From assembly GCF_002844595.1 (NCBI RefSeq), contig NZ_PJNW01000002.1, positions 558,001-622,000 on the forward strand: a stretch of 64,000 bases of DNA. The letters run 5' to 3'. The number at the start of each line of letters is the position of its first letter. The first letter of the stretch is position 1. Positions 46,248-58,644 of the stretch are shown piece after piece. This DNA comes from Pleomorphomonas diazotrophica. Its GTDB lineage: Bacteria; Pseudomonadota; Alphaproteobacteria; Rhizobiales; Pleomorphomonadaceae. A model generated the notes under the pieces. The model was not told the DNA's origin and searched no databases. It saw only the letters and a program-made list of their open reading frames with translations. A program made the translations under genes and the position numbers.

Positions 46248-47617
46248 CAGCTTTTCCACGCCTTTCCCACGCGGTTCTCGCACTGGTCGTCGCCGCGACG
46301 CTCGGCGGCTGCGGCTCGGATTCGGCGATGGATTCGCTCTCCAACCTCAACCCGTTCAAGAAGGACCAGCCGGTCATCCAGGATAATCGCACGTCGATCC
46401 TGGCGGTGTCCGATCCGACGCGCGGCATCACCAATGGTCGGGCGAACATCGGCGCGGCGACGGCGCTCACCGCGTGGTCGCAACCCGGCGGCACGGCGAC
46501 CAACGACCCGGGCAACGTGGCAGGTGCCCTGCAAGGCGTTCACTATTGGTCGATCAAGGGCGGCAAGTCCGGCTTCGGCAATGGCATGATGGGGCTGTCG
46601 ACCAGCAAGGGACGCGGCATCTCGGCCCGTCCCGTGGCGGCTGATGGTGTCGTCTACGTCTATGACGCGGTCGGTGTCGTTTCGGGTTTCAAGGTGGCCA
46701 ACAGCGGTGCCACCTGGCATGTCGGCGCCTATCCCCAGGGGGCGCGGGACTCTGTCGGCGGCGGTGGAGTCGCCGTCTCGGGCGGCCGTGTCTATGTCGC
46801 GACAGGCTACGGCGAGCTTCTCTCGATCGAAACCGCGACCAGTTCGATCCTGTGGCGGGTGAAGCTTGACGCGCCGGCCCGCTCGGCGCCGGCCGTCGGC
46901 AGCGGCAAGGTGGTCGTCACCGCCCAGTCCGGCGTTGTGCAGGCCTTCGATGCGACGACCGGTGCAACCGGCTGGCGCGCCTCGACGGAGGTTTCCGGTG
47001 CGGCGCTGGCTGGAGCCGGTAGCGCGGCTATCTCCGCCGATACGGTGGTCGTGGCCGGATCGACCGGTCAGATCCAGGCGTTCGATCTTGCCACCGGCAG
47101 CGTCAAGTGGCAGGCGTCGATCACCGGCAACAGCTCGATCTCTGCGATCACCGGCCTGCGCGATGCGTCGGCGAGCCCGGTGATCCACGGCGATGCCGTC
47201 TATGCTACGGGCATCGGCGGTGCGCTGGTGGCCCTCGATCTCAAGACCGGCGACGTCCGCTGGCAGCAGCCCATCGGAAGCGCCGAGACGCCGGTCATTT
47301 CCGGCGGCAGCCTGTTCCTGATCGACCTCGAGAACCGCATGATCGCGGTCGATCTCAAGACCGGCAAGGTAATCTGGGCCCAGACGCTGCCGCTCAGGCC
47401 GTCGTCGAGCCGCAAGGGGTCCTGGGCCGGACCGGTGATGGCCGCCGGCAAGCTGTGGGCCACCTCCAACGACGGTCGCATCGCCTCGGTGGATGCCGTG
47501 TCCGGTGCACTCGGTGTCACCACAGAGATCGGCTTCAGCGGCGCCATCGCCCCCATTCTGAACTCCGGCAAGATGATGGTTCTGGCCGGGGACGGTACGC
47601 TCATCGCCGTGAACTGA
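46244..47617 (+). CDS. bamB: BamB, outer-membrane assembly lipoprotein
   Basis: 457 residues. A lipoprotein signal ends in the lipobox-like LGGCGS (Cys ~23), anchoring it to the outer membrane. The rest is an eight-bladed PQQ-type beta-propeller with repeated W/GD-x-T/V-x-x-LD-like strands such as DLKTGDVRWQQPIG and DLKTGKVIWAQTLPL. BamB is a non-essential part of the BAM complex that inserts beta-barrels. It is translationally coupled to the YfgM-like gene and followed 82 bases later by der, as in many proteobacteria. Confidence 0.93.
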   Translation: MTAFPRLSHAVLALVVAATLGGCGSDSAMDSLSNLNPFKKDQPVIQDNRTSILAVSDPTRGITNGRANIGAATALTAWSQPGGTATNDPGNVAGALQGVHYWSIKGGKSGFGNGMMGLSTSKGRGISARPVAADGVVYVYDAVGVVSGFKVANSGATWHVGAYPQGARDSVGGGGVAVSGGRVYVATGYGELLSIETATSSILWRVKLDAPARSAPAVGSGKVVVTAQSGVVQAFDATTGATGWRASTEVSGAALAGAGSAAISADTVVVAGSTGQIQAFDLATGSVKWQASITGNSSISAITGLRDASASPVIHGDAVYATGIGGALVALDLKTGDVRWQQPIGSAETPVISGGSLFLIDLENRMIAVDLKTGKVIWAQTLPLRPSSSRKGSWAGPVMAAGKLWATSNDGRIASVDAVSGALGVTTEIGFSGAIAPILNSGKMMVLAGDGTLIAVN

Positions 47618-47699
47618 TCGCGGCGCCATAGGATAACGGACGGGCGGCGGCGGATCGGCTGATCCGGCGCCGCAACGTCTATTGAAGGAAGTTTCGACC

Positions 47700-49106
47700 A
47701 TGCCCGCGCAACCGACCGTCGCCCTCGTCGGCCGTCCGAATGTCGGCAAGTCCACCCTGTTCAATCGCCTCGTCGGCAAGAAGCTGGCGCTGGTCGACGA
47801 TACGCCCGGCGTGACGCGCGACCGCCGCGTCGGCAACGGCCGGCTCGGCGATCTCACGTTCCAGGTCATCGATACCGCCGGCCTTGAGGAGGCCAATCCG
47901 GACTCGCTTGAAGGCCGCATGCGCGCCCAGACCGAGACGGCGATCCGCGATGCCGACGCGATTCTGTTCCTCTACGACGCTCGGGCCGGCATCACGCCGC
48001 TCGACAAGCATTTCTCCGACATGATCCGCCGCATGGATCGCGAAGTGATCCTGGTCGCCAACAAGGCGGAGGCACGCGGCGTCGAAGCGGGGCTGATGGA
48101 GGCCTACGAGCTCGGTCTCGGCGAGGCGATCGCCGTCTCGGCCGAGCATGGCCAGGGCATGGCCGACCTCTACGACGCATTGCGCGAGGCACTTGAGGGG
48201 CGTCTCGGTTTTGCAGAGCCTGACAGCGAAGAGGCCGTCGTCAACCTCGACGTCGATGAAGAGGGCAACTTCGTTCAGCCGCAGGAACAGCGGCCACTGC
48301 GAGTTACCGTCACCGGCCGACCCAATGCCGGCAAGTCGACGTTGATCAACCGGATGATCGGCGAAGACAGGCTGCTCACCGGACCGGAGGCCGGCATCAC
48401 CCGCGATTCCATCTCGGTCGACTGGGTCTGGCGCGATCGCGAAGTGAAGCTGTTCGACACTGCCGGCCTCCGCCGCAAGGCGCGCGTGCAGGAGAAGCTG
48501 GAAAAGCTGTCGGTGGCCGACGCGCTCCGGGCCATCAAGTTCGCCGAGGTCGTGGTCGTCCTGCTCGACGCCACCATCCCCTTCGAGAAGCAGGACTTGC
48601 ACATCGTCGACCTGATCGTTCGCGAGGGCAGGGCGCTGGTGATTGGCCTCAACAAGTGGGATCTCGTCGAGGACCGCGCCGCCAAGCTCAGAGAGCTCCG
48701 CGAGGAGTGCGAACGACTGCTGCCGCAGGTGCGCGGCGTCGAACTGGTGACGCTGTCCGGCATCAACGGCCAGGGCATCGACAAGCTGATGCAGGCCGTG
48801 GTGCGTGCCTATGATGTGTGGAACACCCGCATTTCTACCGGCCGGCTCAATCGCTGGCTGACCGGCCTCATTGAGCATCATCCGCCGCCGGCCGTCGCCG
48901 GCCGTCGCCTGAAAATCCGCTACATCACCCAGGCCAAGACGCGGCCGCCGATGTTCATTATCTTCGGCTCGCGGCCCGAGGCCATGCCGGAAAGCTACAT
49001 GCGTTATCTTTCCAATGGTCTCCGCGAGACCTTCGACATGCCGGGTACGCCGATCCGCGTGCAGATGCGCTCTGGCGGCGATAATCCCTACGACAAGAAG
49101 GATTGA
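47700..49106 (+). CDS. der: Ribosome-assembly GTPase Der (EngA)
   Basis: 468 residues with two tandem G domains and a KH-like C-terminal domain. The first P-loop is GRPNVGKST (~11-19) with DTAGLEEA and NKAE; the second is GRPNAGKST (~203-211) with [11 protein letters not shown] and NKWD. A charged linker (about 165-190) separates them. Der binds the 50S subunit and is essential in ribosome maturation. The ATG at 47700 has AAGGAAG upstream; an in-frame TTG at 47682 is less likely. Confidence 0.97.
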   Translation: MPAQPTVALVGRPNVGKSTLFNRLVGKKLALVDDTPGVTRDRRVGNGRLGDLTFQVIDTAGLEEANPDSLEGRMRAQTETAIRDADAILFLYDARAGITPLDKHFSDMIRRMDREVILVANKAEARGVEAGLMEAYELGLGEAIAVSAEHGQGMADLYDALREALEGRLGFAEPDSEEAVVNLDVDEEGNFVQPQEQRPLRVTVTGRPNAGKSTLINRMIGEDRLLTGPEAGITRDSISVDWVWRDREVKLFDTAGLRRKARVQEKLEKLSVADALRAIKFAEVVVVLLDATIPFEKQDLHIVDLIVREGRALVIGLNKWDLVEDRAAKLRELREECERLLPQVRGVELVTLSGINGQGIDKLMQAVVRAYDVWNTRISTGRLNRWLTGLIEHHPPPAVAGRRLKIRYITQAKTRPPMFIIFGSRPEAMPESYMRYLSNGLRETFDMPGTPIRVQMRSGGDNPYDKKD

Positions 49107-49469
49107 TCGGCGCGCGACGCCATGGGGAGCTCGATGGGGCTGGACGTCTCGCCTGCGAGCGCGGCAAGCCGTTATTCGGGCCCGAGGGGAGCAAAGAACA
49201 GACGAGGCTCTTCTTGGGCCGTTCCCGGCCACCAAAAAGCCCGAATAATCTGTTGATGTGAAAAGGTAAATTTGCTCGAGACGATGGCTGTTGACGGGGG
49301 CTGCTCGCCATGGCCTCCGCTGCCAGAATCGGCTAGAACGAAGCATATCCGGAAGCCCCGGCCGAGAAGGACGATGTGTTGTCCCGCCGGACGGTAAAAT
49401 CGCAAAGACAATCCCGCCGCCTTGAGGTCATTCGGCCATGTGGCGGAGTAGTTCAGGAAGTTGAAGCCA
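49107..49469. other. Gene-free leader region of gyrA
   Basis: 363 bases. TTATTCGGGC (49172-49181) and GCCCGAATAA (49239-49248) form a perfect 10-bp inverted repeat 57 bases apart, with GAGC/GCTC and GGCCC/GGGCC pairs between them, so a structured RNA or a der terminator is possible. The gyrA promoter should lie after it. No gene was found. Confidence 0.4.
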
Positions 49470-52214
<2,745 letters not shown>

Positions 52215-52244
52215 TTTCGGCGTCGTCACATCGTAAAAAAGTCA

Positions 52245-52276
52245 GGGCGCAAGACGGTGGCCAACGTCTTGCGCCC
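52245..52276. terminator. Terminator after gyrA
   Basis: GGGCGCAAGACG (52245-52256) pairs perfectly with CGTCTTGCGCCC (52265-52276), loop of eight. The T-run (TTTTTT) lies on the minus-strand side (52236-52241), so it is most efficient for minus-strand transcripts, and may work in both directions. Confidence 0.75.
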
Positions 52277-52313
52277 TTGCCGCATTTTCACAGAGGCTTG
52301 TGAGAGCCCAGCC

Positions 52314-52354
52314 TAGAGCGCTGCTCGATCTGATAGAATCAGATCGGCGCTCTA
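52314..52354. repeat. Nested palindromic element C
   Basis: Outer arms TAGAGCGC (52314-52321) and GCGCTCTA (52347-52354) and inner arms CGATCTGAT (52326-52334) and ATCAGATCG (52338-52346) are all perfect. It has the same two-level layout as elements A, B and D and lies beyond the gyrA terminator. Confidence 0.8.
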
Positions 52355-52421
52355 AGCTCTTGTTTGTTAAGCATCATCTTATCGATCCTCGTTTCACTCC
52401 GGTCGAATGATGCCCTGGTCT

Positions 52422-52670
52422 TCACTCAACGACGGTCAGGCCGGCCGCCACGGTGATGACCGTGACGCCGGTGCTGCTGTGCGCCTCCCTGGCGCAGACC
52501 TTCAAGCCGTCAACCGTTTCGACGGCGCAGTGACCGATATCCGAGACTTGGTCGCCCCGGCTGACTTCTGGGTAGATGGGCTCCGTCGCGCCGATCGACA
52601 GAACGGCAGCGGAAAGCCCGGCCATGACAAGGGCCATCTTTCTCAAACGCGATACACGATGCTGCGTCAT
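52422..52670 (-). CDS. Small exported hypothetical protein
   Basis: 82 residues. A basic start and hydrophobic run (MTQHRVSRLRKMALVMAG, then LSAAVLSIGA) look like a signal peptide with cleavage near residue 28. The mature ~55 residues hold two cysteines (GHCAVETVDGLKVCAREA), perhaps a disulphide. AAGGCGGA lies before the ATG. No family is recognised; it is called because signal peptide, ribosome site and codon use agree. Confidence 0.5.
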   Translation of the reverse strand: MTQHRVSRLRKMALVMAGLSAAVLSIGATEPIYPEVSRGDQVSDIGHCAVETVDGLKVCAREAHSSTGVTVITVAAGLTVVE

Positions 52671-52894
52671 GCCAGTCCGCCTTCCGATGCGAGACCTACT
52701 GTGGATGTTGAGTTTCGGGTTGGGATCGTTACGCGGCAGTTAACGTGATCCGGACGATTAGACGCATCGGGGTTAATGCTTAACGAGCGGTAAACGCGAC
52801 CAAAAGCCTAGGGGACGCGGGCTGTCGTCGGGCGATCATTCCGGCAGGCGCGTCGGAGTTGTTAACCGCCGGCGAAACGGCTATTCAGATGGCC

Positions 52895-53392
52895 ATGACG
52901 ACAGCCCTTTATGCCGGCTCCTTCGATCCGGTCACCTATGGCCATCTCGACGTTATCGAGCGCGCTTCGCGTCTGTTCGACAGGCTTGTGGTGGCCATCG
53001 GCGTCCATCACGACAAGAAGAGCGAGTTCGATGCCCACGAGCGCGAGGCCATGTTGCGCGAGCTGGTAGGCCCGGTTGCGGAGCGGACAGGTGGCTCGAT
53101 TGAGGTCGTCACCTTCACCTGTCTTGTTGTCGACATTGCGCGCCGGCATGAGGCACGGGTGATCGTGCGCGGTATTCGCAACAGCTCCGATCTCGACGTC
53201 GAGGTGGGCATGGCAGGCATGAACGCCGCCATGGCGCCGGAGATCGACACGATTTACTTCGGGGCCTCTTCGGGCGTGCGCCACGTGGCATCGAGTCTCG
53301 TCAAGCAGATCGCCCGACTGGGTGGCGACGTCGCCGCCTTTGTTCCGCCGCAGGTGGCGGAGAAACTCCGCGCCCGCTATCCGGCCGACTGA
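52895..53392 (+). CDS. coaD: Phosphopantetheine adenylyltransferase
   Basis: 165 residues. The nucleotidyltransferase motif is YAGSFDPVTYGHLD (~6-19), and SSGVRHVASSLVKQI is the second active-site signature. It joins ATP and 4'-phosphopantetheine in CoA synthesis. The ATG at 52895 gives the usual short start; an ATG two codons earlier is equally near a ribosome site. It follows gyrA and precedes two cyclophilin genes, as in relatives. Confidence 0.95.
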   Translation: MTTALYAGSFDPVTYGHLDVIERASRLFDRLVVAIGVHHDKKSEFDAHEREAMLRELVGPVAERTGGSIEVVTFTCLVVDIARRHEARVIVRGIRNSSDLDVEVGMAGMNAAMAPEIDTIYFGASSGVRHVASSLVKQIARLGGDVAAFVPPQVAEKLRARYPAD

Positions 53393-53435
53393 ACGGCCTC
53401 CACAACAAGACAAACAGCAAAACAGGGAGATCGCT

Positions 53436-53969
53436 GTGATCCGCAGGACCTTTCTCGCGGCGCTCGCCGCCACCGGCATCATGCTGGCGAGCGGAGCTAA
53501 CGCCGCCTCGCCCGACAACACGCTGATTCTCGAGACCAGCAAGGGCAAGGTGACCATCGAACTCCGACCCGACCTCGCGCCCAAGCATGTCGCTCAGATC
53601 AAGACACTGGTCGGCAAGCACTTCTACGACGGCATCATCTTCCACCGGGTGATCGAGGGCTTCATGGCCCAGACCGGCGATCCCACCGGCACAGGCATGG
53701 GCGGTTCCGACCTGCCCGACATTCCGGCCGAGTTCTCCAAGGCGCATTTCGGGCGTGGAGCCGTCGGCATGGCGCGCGCCCAGGATCCCGACAGCGCCAA
53801 CTCGCAGTTCTTCATCATGTTCGACGACGGCAGCTTCCTCGACGGCCAGTATACCGTCTGGGGGCAGGTGACGGACGGCATGGACGTGGTCGACAAGATC
53901 AACCGCGGCGAGCCGCCGGCCAATCCGGACAAGATCGTCAAGGCGCGCCTCGCATCCGATCCGAACTGA
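53436..53969 (+). CDS. Periplasmic cyclophilin-type peptidyl-prolyl isomerase
   Basis: 177 residues from a GTG at 53436 with GGGAGA in front. A signal peptide of ~23 residues (RRTFLAALAATGIMLASGANA) precedes the cyclophilin domain: FYDGIIFHRVIEGFMAQTGD, ANSQFFIMFDD and YTVWGQV. It catalyses proline cis-trans isomerisation in exported proteins. It is the first of a tandem pair 67 bases apart; the second lacks the signal peptide. Confidence 0.93.
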   Translation: MIRRTFLAALAATGIMLASGANAASPDNTLILETSKGKVTIELRPDLAPKHVAQIKTLVGKHFYDGIIFHRVIEGFMAQTGDPTGTGMGGSDLPDIPAEFSKAHFGRGAVGMARAQDPDSANSQFFIMFDDGSFLDGQYTVWGQVTDGMDVVDKINRGEPPANPDKIVKARLASDPN

Positions 53970-54036
53970 CCGATCGAACTTCCCGGCCGGCCGTGATAAG
54001 AGCACTGCCGGCAACCAGACCCGAAAGGAGGCCCGC

Positions 54037-54513
54037 GTGGCCGATATCAAGGATCCCGAGAACACGCTCGTCATGGAAACCAGCAAGGGCACCGTCGTCA
54101 TCGAGATGCGGCCTGACCTTGCCCCCAACCACGTGGCTCACATCAAGAAGCTGGTGCGCGAGAAGTTCTACGACGGCATCGTCTTCCACCGGGTGATTGA
54201 CGGCTTCATGGCCCAGACCGGTTGTCCGCATGGCACGGGTACCGGCGGCTCGAGCTACCCCGATCTGAAGCAGGAGTTCAACGCCGAACCGCATGTGCGC
54301 GGCACGGTGTCGATGGCTCGCGCCATGAACCCCAATTCGGCCAACTCGCAGTTCTTCATCTGCTTCGATGACGCCCGCTTCCTGGACAAGCAGTACACGG
54401 TCTGGGGCAAGGTCATCGAGGGCATGGAGAACGTCGACAAGATCAAGCGCGGCGAGCCGGTGCGCGATCCCGACAAGATTATCTCCGTTGTGGTGGCGGC
54501 CGACGCGGCCTGA
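54037..54513 (+). CDS. Cytoplasmic cyclophilin-type peptidyl-prolyl isomerase
   Basis: 158 residues from a GTG at 54037 with AAAGGAGG seven bases upstream, an unusually strong ribosome site. The domain is a full cyclophilin (FYDGIVFHRVIDGFMAQTGC, SANSQFFICFDDARF, YTVWGKV) with no signal peptide. It is about 70% alike to its upstream neighbour across the domain by eye, consistent with duplication and divergence in localisation. Confidence 0.93.
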   Translation: MADIKDPENTLVMETSKGTVVIEMRPDLAPNHVAHIKKLVREKFYDGIVFHRVIDGFMAQTGCPHGTGTGGSSYPDLKQEFNAEPHVRGTVSMARAMNPNSANSQFFICFDDARFLDKQYTVWGKVIEGMENVDKIKRGEPVRDPDKIISVVVAADAA

Positions 54514-54534
54514 TCGCCGTTTCGCTGCCTGAAT

Positions 54535-54570
54535 AAAAGGCCCGCGCCGGCATGCCGACGCGGGCCTTTT
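54535..54570. terminator. Bidirectional terminator between the cyclophilin and pit genes
   Basis: AAAAGGCCCGCG (54535-54546) and CGCGGGCCTTTT (54559-54570) pair over 12 bp. Both strands have U-rich tails, fitting convergent genes. Confidence 0.9.
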
Positions 54571-54589
54571 CGTGTTGGGATGCCTTCCG

Positions 54590-55591
54590 TCAGACGAACA
54601 GGTCGACCAGCCAGTAGGAACAGGCGGCGATGGCCGCGCCGGCCGGCAGCGTGATGATCCAGGCGATGACGATGTTGCCGGCAATGCCCCAGCGCACGGC
54701 CGACACGCGCCGCGCGGCACCGACGCCGACGATGGCGCCGGTAATCGTATGGGTGGTCGACACGGGTATGCCGAAGTGCGTGGCGATGAACAGGGTGATG
54801 GCGCCACCGGTCTCGGCACAGAAGCCCTGCATCGGGTTGAGGCGGGTTATCTTGGAGCCCATGGTATGGACGATGCGCCAGCCTCCCATTAGCGTGCCGA
54901 GCGCCATGGCCGACTGGCAGGCGATCACCACCCAGAAGGGCACGTGGAACTCGCCGCCGAGATAGCCTTGCGAGTAGAGCAGCACGGCGATGATGCCCAT
55001 GGTCTTCTGCGCGTCGTTGCCGCCATGGCCCAGCGAGTAGAGCGATGCGGAGACGAACTGCAGATGCCGGAAGGTCTTGTCGACGGCATATGGCGTGCGC
55101 TTCACGAAGGTCCATGACACCGCGAGCACCAGCATCAGGGCCAGGAAGAAGCCGAAGGCCGGAGACAGGAAGATGGCGCCCGCCGTCTTGAGAAGGCCCG
55201 ACCAGACGATGGAGCTGAAGCCGGTCTTGGCAAGTCCGGCGCCGACCAGGCCGCCGACGAGGGCGTGCGAGGAGGACGAGGGAATGCCGGCAAGCCAGGT
55301 GACCACATTCCAGGTGATGGCGCCGATCAGGGCGGCAAAGACCACGTGGGGCGTGACGATCGACGGGTCGATGATGCCCTTGCCGAGCGTCGTCGCCACA
55401 TGCAGGCCGAAGAACAGAAACGCGATGAAGTTGAAGAACGCGGCCCAGAACACCGCATATTGCGGTCTGAGCACCCTGGTCGACACGATGGTGGCGATGG
55501 AATTGGCGGCATCGTGCAGTCCGTTCAGGAAGTCGAACAGCAGCGCGATGCCGATCAGGCCGGCCAGCAGCGGAAAGGCGAGCGTCTCCAT
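54590..55591 (-). CDS. pit: Low-affinity inorganic phosphate transporter (Pit family)
   Basis: 333 residues with ~10 helices. The signature regions are FDFLNGLHDAANSIATIVSTR (in parts at ~20-40) and the matching repeat SLGHGGNDAQKTMGIIAV (~185-205), which bind phosphate or metal-phosphate. It imports phosphate with protons. Its start overlaps the stop of the upstream DUF47 gene by one base (TGATG), so they are coupled, the usual Pit-accessory arrangement. Confidence 0.95.
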   Translation of the reverse strand: METLAFPLLAGLIGIALLFDFLNGLHDAANSIATIVSTRVLRPQYAVFWAAFFNFIAFLFFGLHVATTLGKGIIDPSIVTPHVVFAALIGAITWNVVTWLAGIPSSSSHALVGGLVGAGLAKTGFSSIVWSGLLKTAGAIFLSPAFGFFLALMLVLAVSWTFVKRTPYAVDKTFRHLQFVSASLYSLGHGGNDAQKTMGIIAVLLYSQGYLGGEFHVPFWVVIACQSAMALGTLMGGWRIVHTMGSKITRLNPMQGFCAETGGAITLFIATHFGIPVSTTHTITGAIVGVGAARRVSAVRWGIAGNIVIAWIITLPAGAAIAACSYWLVDLFV

Positions 55592-56232
55592 CAGACGTTC
55601 TCGATCACGATGCCGCTGATCTCCTTGGCGACATCCTCGAAGCGGTCGAGCACCTTCTCGAGCTCACCGTAGATCTGGCTGCCGATGATGTAACCCATGG
55701 CATTGCCGGTTCCATGGCGTCGGTAGAGATCCTTGAGACCATTCTCGTGCAGGAAGTCGGAGTGCCCCTCGACCCGCGTCACCTCTTCCGACAAGGCGGT
55801 CAGGCGGGGGGCGTTGGTCCCGACGCTTTTCAGCAGCGGGATCGCCTCGGCGACCAGCTTGGACGCTTGGACGATATCGAGCCCCATGTCACGCATGCCG
55901 GGGTCGAAGGCATGCTGCTCGAACAACAGGATGGTCTTCACCACGCGATGCATGGTGTCGATGGTGTCGTCCATCGACTGGATGAGATCCTTGATGTCGT
56001 TGCGGTCGAAGGGGGTGATGAAGCTCCGCCGGACTGCCAGCAGAACCTCACGGGTAATGCCATCGGCCTTGTCTTCGAGCGCGACGATTTCGGCGATGCG
56101 AGCATCGCGATCATCGCCGGACAGTAGGGCGTTCAGCGAATGGGCGGCGCTGACGACGGTTTCGGAGTGCTGGGCGAACAGGTCGAAGAACTGCTCTTCG
56201 TGCGGAAGGAGCTTGCGGAACCACTCGAGCAT
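55591..56232 (-). CDS. DUF47 PhoU-like accessory protein of Pit
   Basis: 213 residues, all-helical. The start MLEWFRKLLPHEEQFFDLFAQ, the helix with ALEDKADGITREVL (E/D-rich metal-binding, in parts at ~50-65) and FDRNDIKDLIQSMDDTIDTM are typical of DUF47 (PhoU-like). It is thought to modulate Pit transport. It is translated with pit from overlapping codons. Confidence 0.93.
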   Translation of the reverse strand: MLEWFRKLLPHEEQFFDLFAQHSETVVSAAHSLNALLSGDDRDARIAEIVALEDKADGITREVLLAVRRSFITPFDRNDIKDLIQSMDDTIDTMHRVVKTILLFEQHAFDPGMRDMGLDIVQASKLVAEAIPLLKSVGTNAPRLTALSEEVTRVEGHSDFLHENGLKDLYRRHGTGNAMGYIIGSQIYGELEKVLDRFEDVAKEISGIVIENV

Positions 56233-56507
56233 GGTTGGTCCTTGTTTTCTGGACTTTTCGGCACGCGGTTTAGCCGATGAACCAAGCCGGCGCTAGTCGC
56301 AGTTATCCAAAAGGGGCCTTTTTTAGGCGGATATCCTTTCAGCCCCGCGTGCGCGGACGGGCAGGGCTGCATTCCGGGCAGTTGGTGAGCAACGATGAAA
56401 GCGACGAGACGGTTGCATGGTCATCATCACTGCCATCTGCGATGGGGCTTGGCGCTGCTTCCGCCCGTGACCGTTGCCTTTCGCCGCGACCGTGCCTATG
56501 CAGGAGC

Positions 56508-57605
56508 ATGCAAGTTTCAGCCTTCGATTTCGATCTGCCGTCCGACCGAATTGCCCTGCGTCCCGCCGTTCCACGCGATGCATCGCGCCTGCTGGTGGTG
56601 CGGCCGGGCGAGCCCTTAGAGGACCGGCATGCGCGCGATCTCGCCGATCTCCTGCGGCCGGGCGACGCGCTGGTGTTCAACGATACCAAGGTCATTCCCG
56701 CCCACCTCGAAGGGCGGCGCGACCGGGAGGGCGCCGAGCCGGCCCGCTTCTCGGCCACGCTGCACATGCGTGAGGCTCCGGATCGCTGGCGGGCTTTCGT
56801 CAAAGGCGCTCGTAAGCTGCGCGCGGGGGACCGCGTGGCTTTTGCCGGCGCCGATCCGAGCGTGGCTCCGCTTGGCGCCGTGGTGACCGAGAAAGGTGAG
56901 GATGGCGAAATCACCCTGGCCTTCGATCGCGCCGGACCGGACCTCGATCTGGCGCTGATGGCGGTCGGCCATATTCCGCTGCCGCCCTATATCGCGGCGC
57001 GCCGTCCCGAGGACGAGCACGACCGGGCCGACTACCAGACGGTCTATGCGCGCGAGAGTGGCGCCGTTGCAGCGCCGACGGCGGGGCTTCACTTCACGCC
57101 GGAGCTCTTCGGTCGCCTTGAGGCACGCGGCATCGACCGGCACTTTGTGACGCTGCACGTCGGCGCCGGCACTTTCCTGCCCATGAAGGTCGACGACACC
57201 GAAGACCACAAGATGCATTCGGAGATCGGTTCCGTTTCATCGGAGACCGCCGAGGCGCTCAACACCGTTCGCGCTCGCGGGGGCAGGGTGGTGGCGGTGG
57301 GAACGACGTCGCTGCGCCTTCTGGAAAGTGCTGCCGGCGAAGATGGCCTCGTCCGGCCGTTCGCAGGTCCGACCGACATCTTCATCACGCCGGGCTACCG
57401 CTTCCGCGCCGTCGACCTCCTGATGACCAACTTCCACCTGCCGAAGTCGACGCTGTTCATGCTGGTGTCGGCCTTTTCCGGCCTCGACACCATGCGCGCC
57501 GCCTACGCCCATGCGATTGCCAGCGGCTACCGCTTCTATTCCTATGGGGACACGTCGCTGCTGCATCCGTCGCCGGAGAGCCGGTTGACTGCCCAAGCGA
57601 GCTAG
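56508..57605 (+). CDS. queA: tRNA preQ1(34) S-adenosylmethionine ribosyltransferase-isomerase
   Basis: 365 residues. Family blocks are [15 protein letters not shown] at the start, [40 protein letters not shown] and [17 protein letters not shown]. It adds the epoxycyclopentane ring of queuosine at wobble position 34 using the ribosyl part of SAM. The ATG at 56508 is chosen by family alignment; the nearby AGGAG is only one or two bases away, so initiation may use another codon. tgt, its usual partner, is not next to it here. Confidence 0.94.
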   Translation: MQVSAFDFDLPSDRIALRPAVPRDASRLLVVRPGEPLEDRHARDLADLLRPGDALVFNDTKVIPAHLEGRRDREGAEPARFSATLHMREAPDRWRAFVKGARKLRAGDRVAFAGADPSVAPLGAVVTEKGEDGEITLAFDRAGPDLDLALMAVGHIPLPPYIAARRPEDEHDRADYQTVYARESGAVAAPTAGLHFTPELFGRLEARGIDRHFVTLHVGAGTFLPMKVDDTEDHKMHSEIGSVSSETAEALNTVRARGGRVVAVGTTSLRLLESAAGEDGLVRPFAGPTDIFITPGYRFRAVDLLMTNFHLPKSTLFMLVSAFSGLDTMRAAYAHAIASGYRFYSYGDTSLLHPSPESRLTAQAS

Positions 57606-57700
57606 CCCACCCCAGCCTAGGTAACGTCGTCCTGCCGGGTCGGCTCCGGTCGCCATCTCTCGCAGGACGCCGAACGACGCTTGCCGCGCGCCTTAGGCGG

Positions 57701-58411
57701 TCAGTAGCGGCGCATTAGCGCCACGAGGCGGCCCTGAATGCGGACGCGGTCCGGCCCGAAGATGCGTGTCTCATAGGCCGGGTTGGCAGCTTCGAGGGCC
57801 ACCGAGGCGCCCTTGCGCCGCAGACGCTTCAGCGTCGCCTCTTCGTCGTCCACCAGCGCCACGATGATATCGCCGGAGTCGGCGGTGTCGGACTTCTTGA
57901 TGACGACCGTGTCCCCATCCAGGATGCCGGCCTCGATCATCGAGTCGCCACGCACCTCAAGGGCGTAATGTTCGCCGCCGGCCACGAGGTCGATCGGCAC
58001 ATGCAGGATATGCGACTGGTTCTGGATGGCCGCGATCGGCACACCGGCGGCGATCCGCCCCATAACAGGCACCGGCACCGTGTCGCGGCTGTCGAGAGAG
58101 GGTGGAGGACTGGCCGGCGGTGCTTTGCGGCCGCCATCGCCTTCGATGACTGCCGGCGCGAAGCCCTTGCGGGCGCGGCCGATGCCAGGCTGCATGGTCT
58201 CCGGCAGTTTGATGACTTCCAACGCCCGCGCCCGGTTGGGCAGGCGGCGGATGAAGCCGCGTTCTTCCAGCGCGGTAATGAGACGGTGAATGCCCGACTT
58301 CGACTTGAGATCCAGCGCGTCCTTCATTTCGTCGAAGGACGGCGGCACGCCCGATTCCTTCAGACGCTCATGAATGAACATCAGGAGTTCGAGCTGTTTG
58401 CGCGTGAGCAT
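57701..58411 (-). CDS. lexA: LexA repressor, SOS regulator
   Basis: 236 residues. An N-terminal winged helix (about 1-65) is joined by a Gly/Pro-rich linker (80-110) to the protease domain. The self-cleavage bond is Ala122-Gly123 ([10 protein letters not shown]), the nucleophile Ser157 (RGDSMIE) and general base Lys195 (EATLKRL). RecA-coated DNA triggers self-cleavage. The linker is longer than in enteric LexA, as typical for alphaproteobacteria. It carries an SOS box 80-95 bases upstream of its start. Confidence 0.97.
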   Translation of the reverse strand: MLTRKQLELLMFIHERLKESGVPPSFDEMKDALDLKSKSGIHRLITALEERGFIRRLPNRARALEVIKLPETMQPGIGRARKGFAPAVIEGDGGRKAPPASPPPSLDSRDTVPVPVMGRIAAGVPIAAIQNQSHILHVPIDLVAGGEHYALEVRGDSMIEAGILDGDTVVIKKSDTADSGDIIVALVDDEEATLKRLRRKGASVALEAANPAYETRIFGPDRVRIQGRLVALMRRY

Positions 58412-58490
58412 TTTCTGGTCCCCGCTGGTCGGCCGGCGCGCTGGTTGCGCCGAAACGCGATTCGGTACAAATCACGAACAGAGTTAACAT

Positions 58491-58505
58491 GTTCCGTGTG
58501 TGTTC
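58491..58505. promoter_or_regulatory. LexA (SOS) box, autoregulatory
   Basis: GTTC (58491-58494), exactly seven bases, GTTC (58502-58505), which is the direct-repeat SOS box of alphaproteobacteria. It lies about 80 bases upstream of the lexA ATG in reverse orientation, so LexA should repress its own gene. Confidence 0.85.
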
Positions 58506-58644
58506 CGCAATGGGGGATTGTCCGCTCAGGTTAGGGATTGACCGAAAAGACAAGCATTTCCGCCGTTCGTCCAAGTAAACGCCGGTTGCCCGCATCGAAG
58601 GCGCCAAGAAGTTGCGACCTCATGCAACGCCAGCCGGACCGAAG

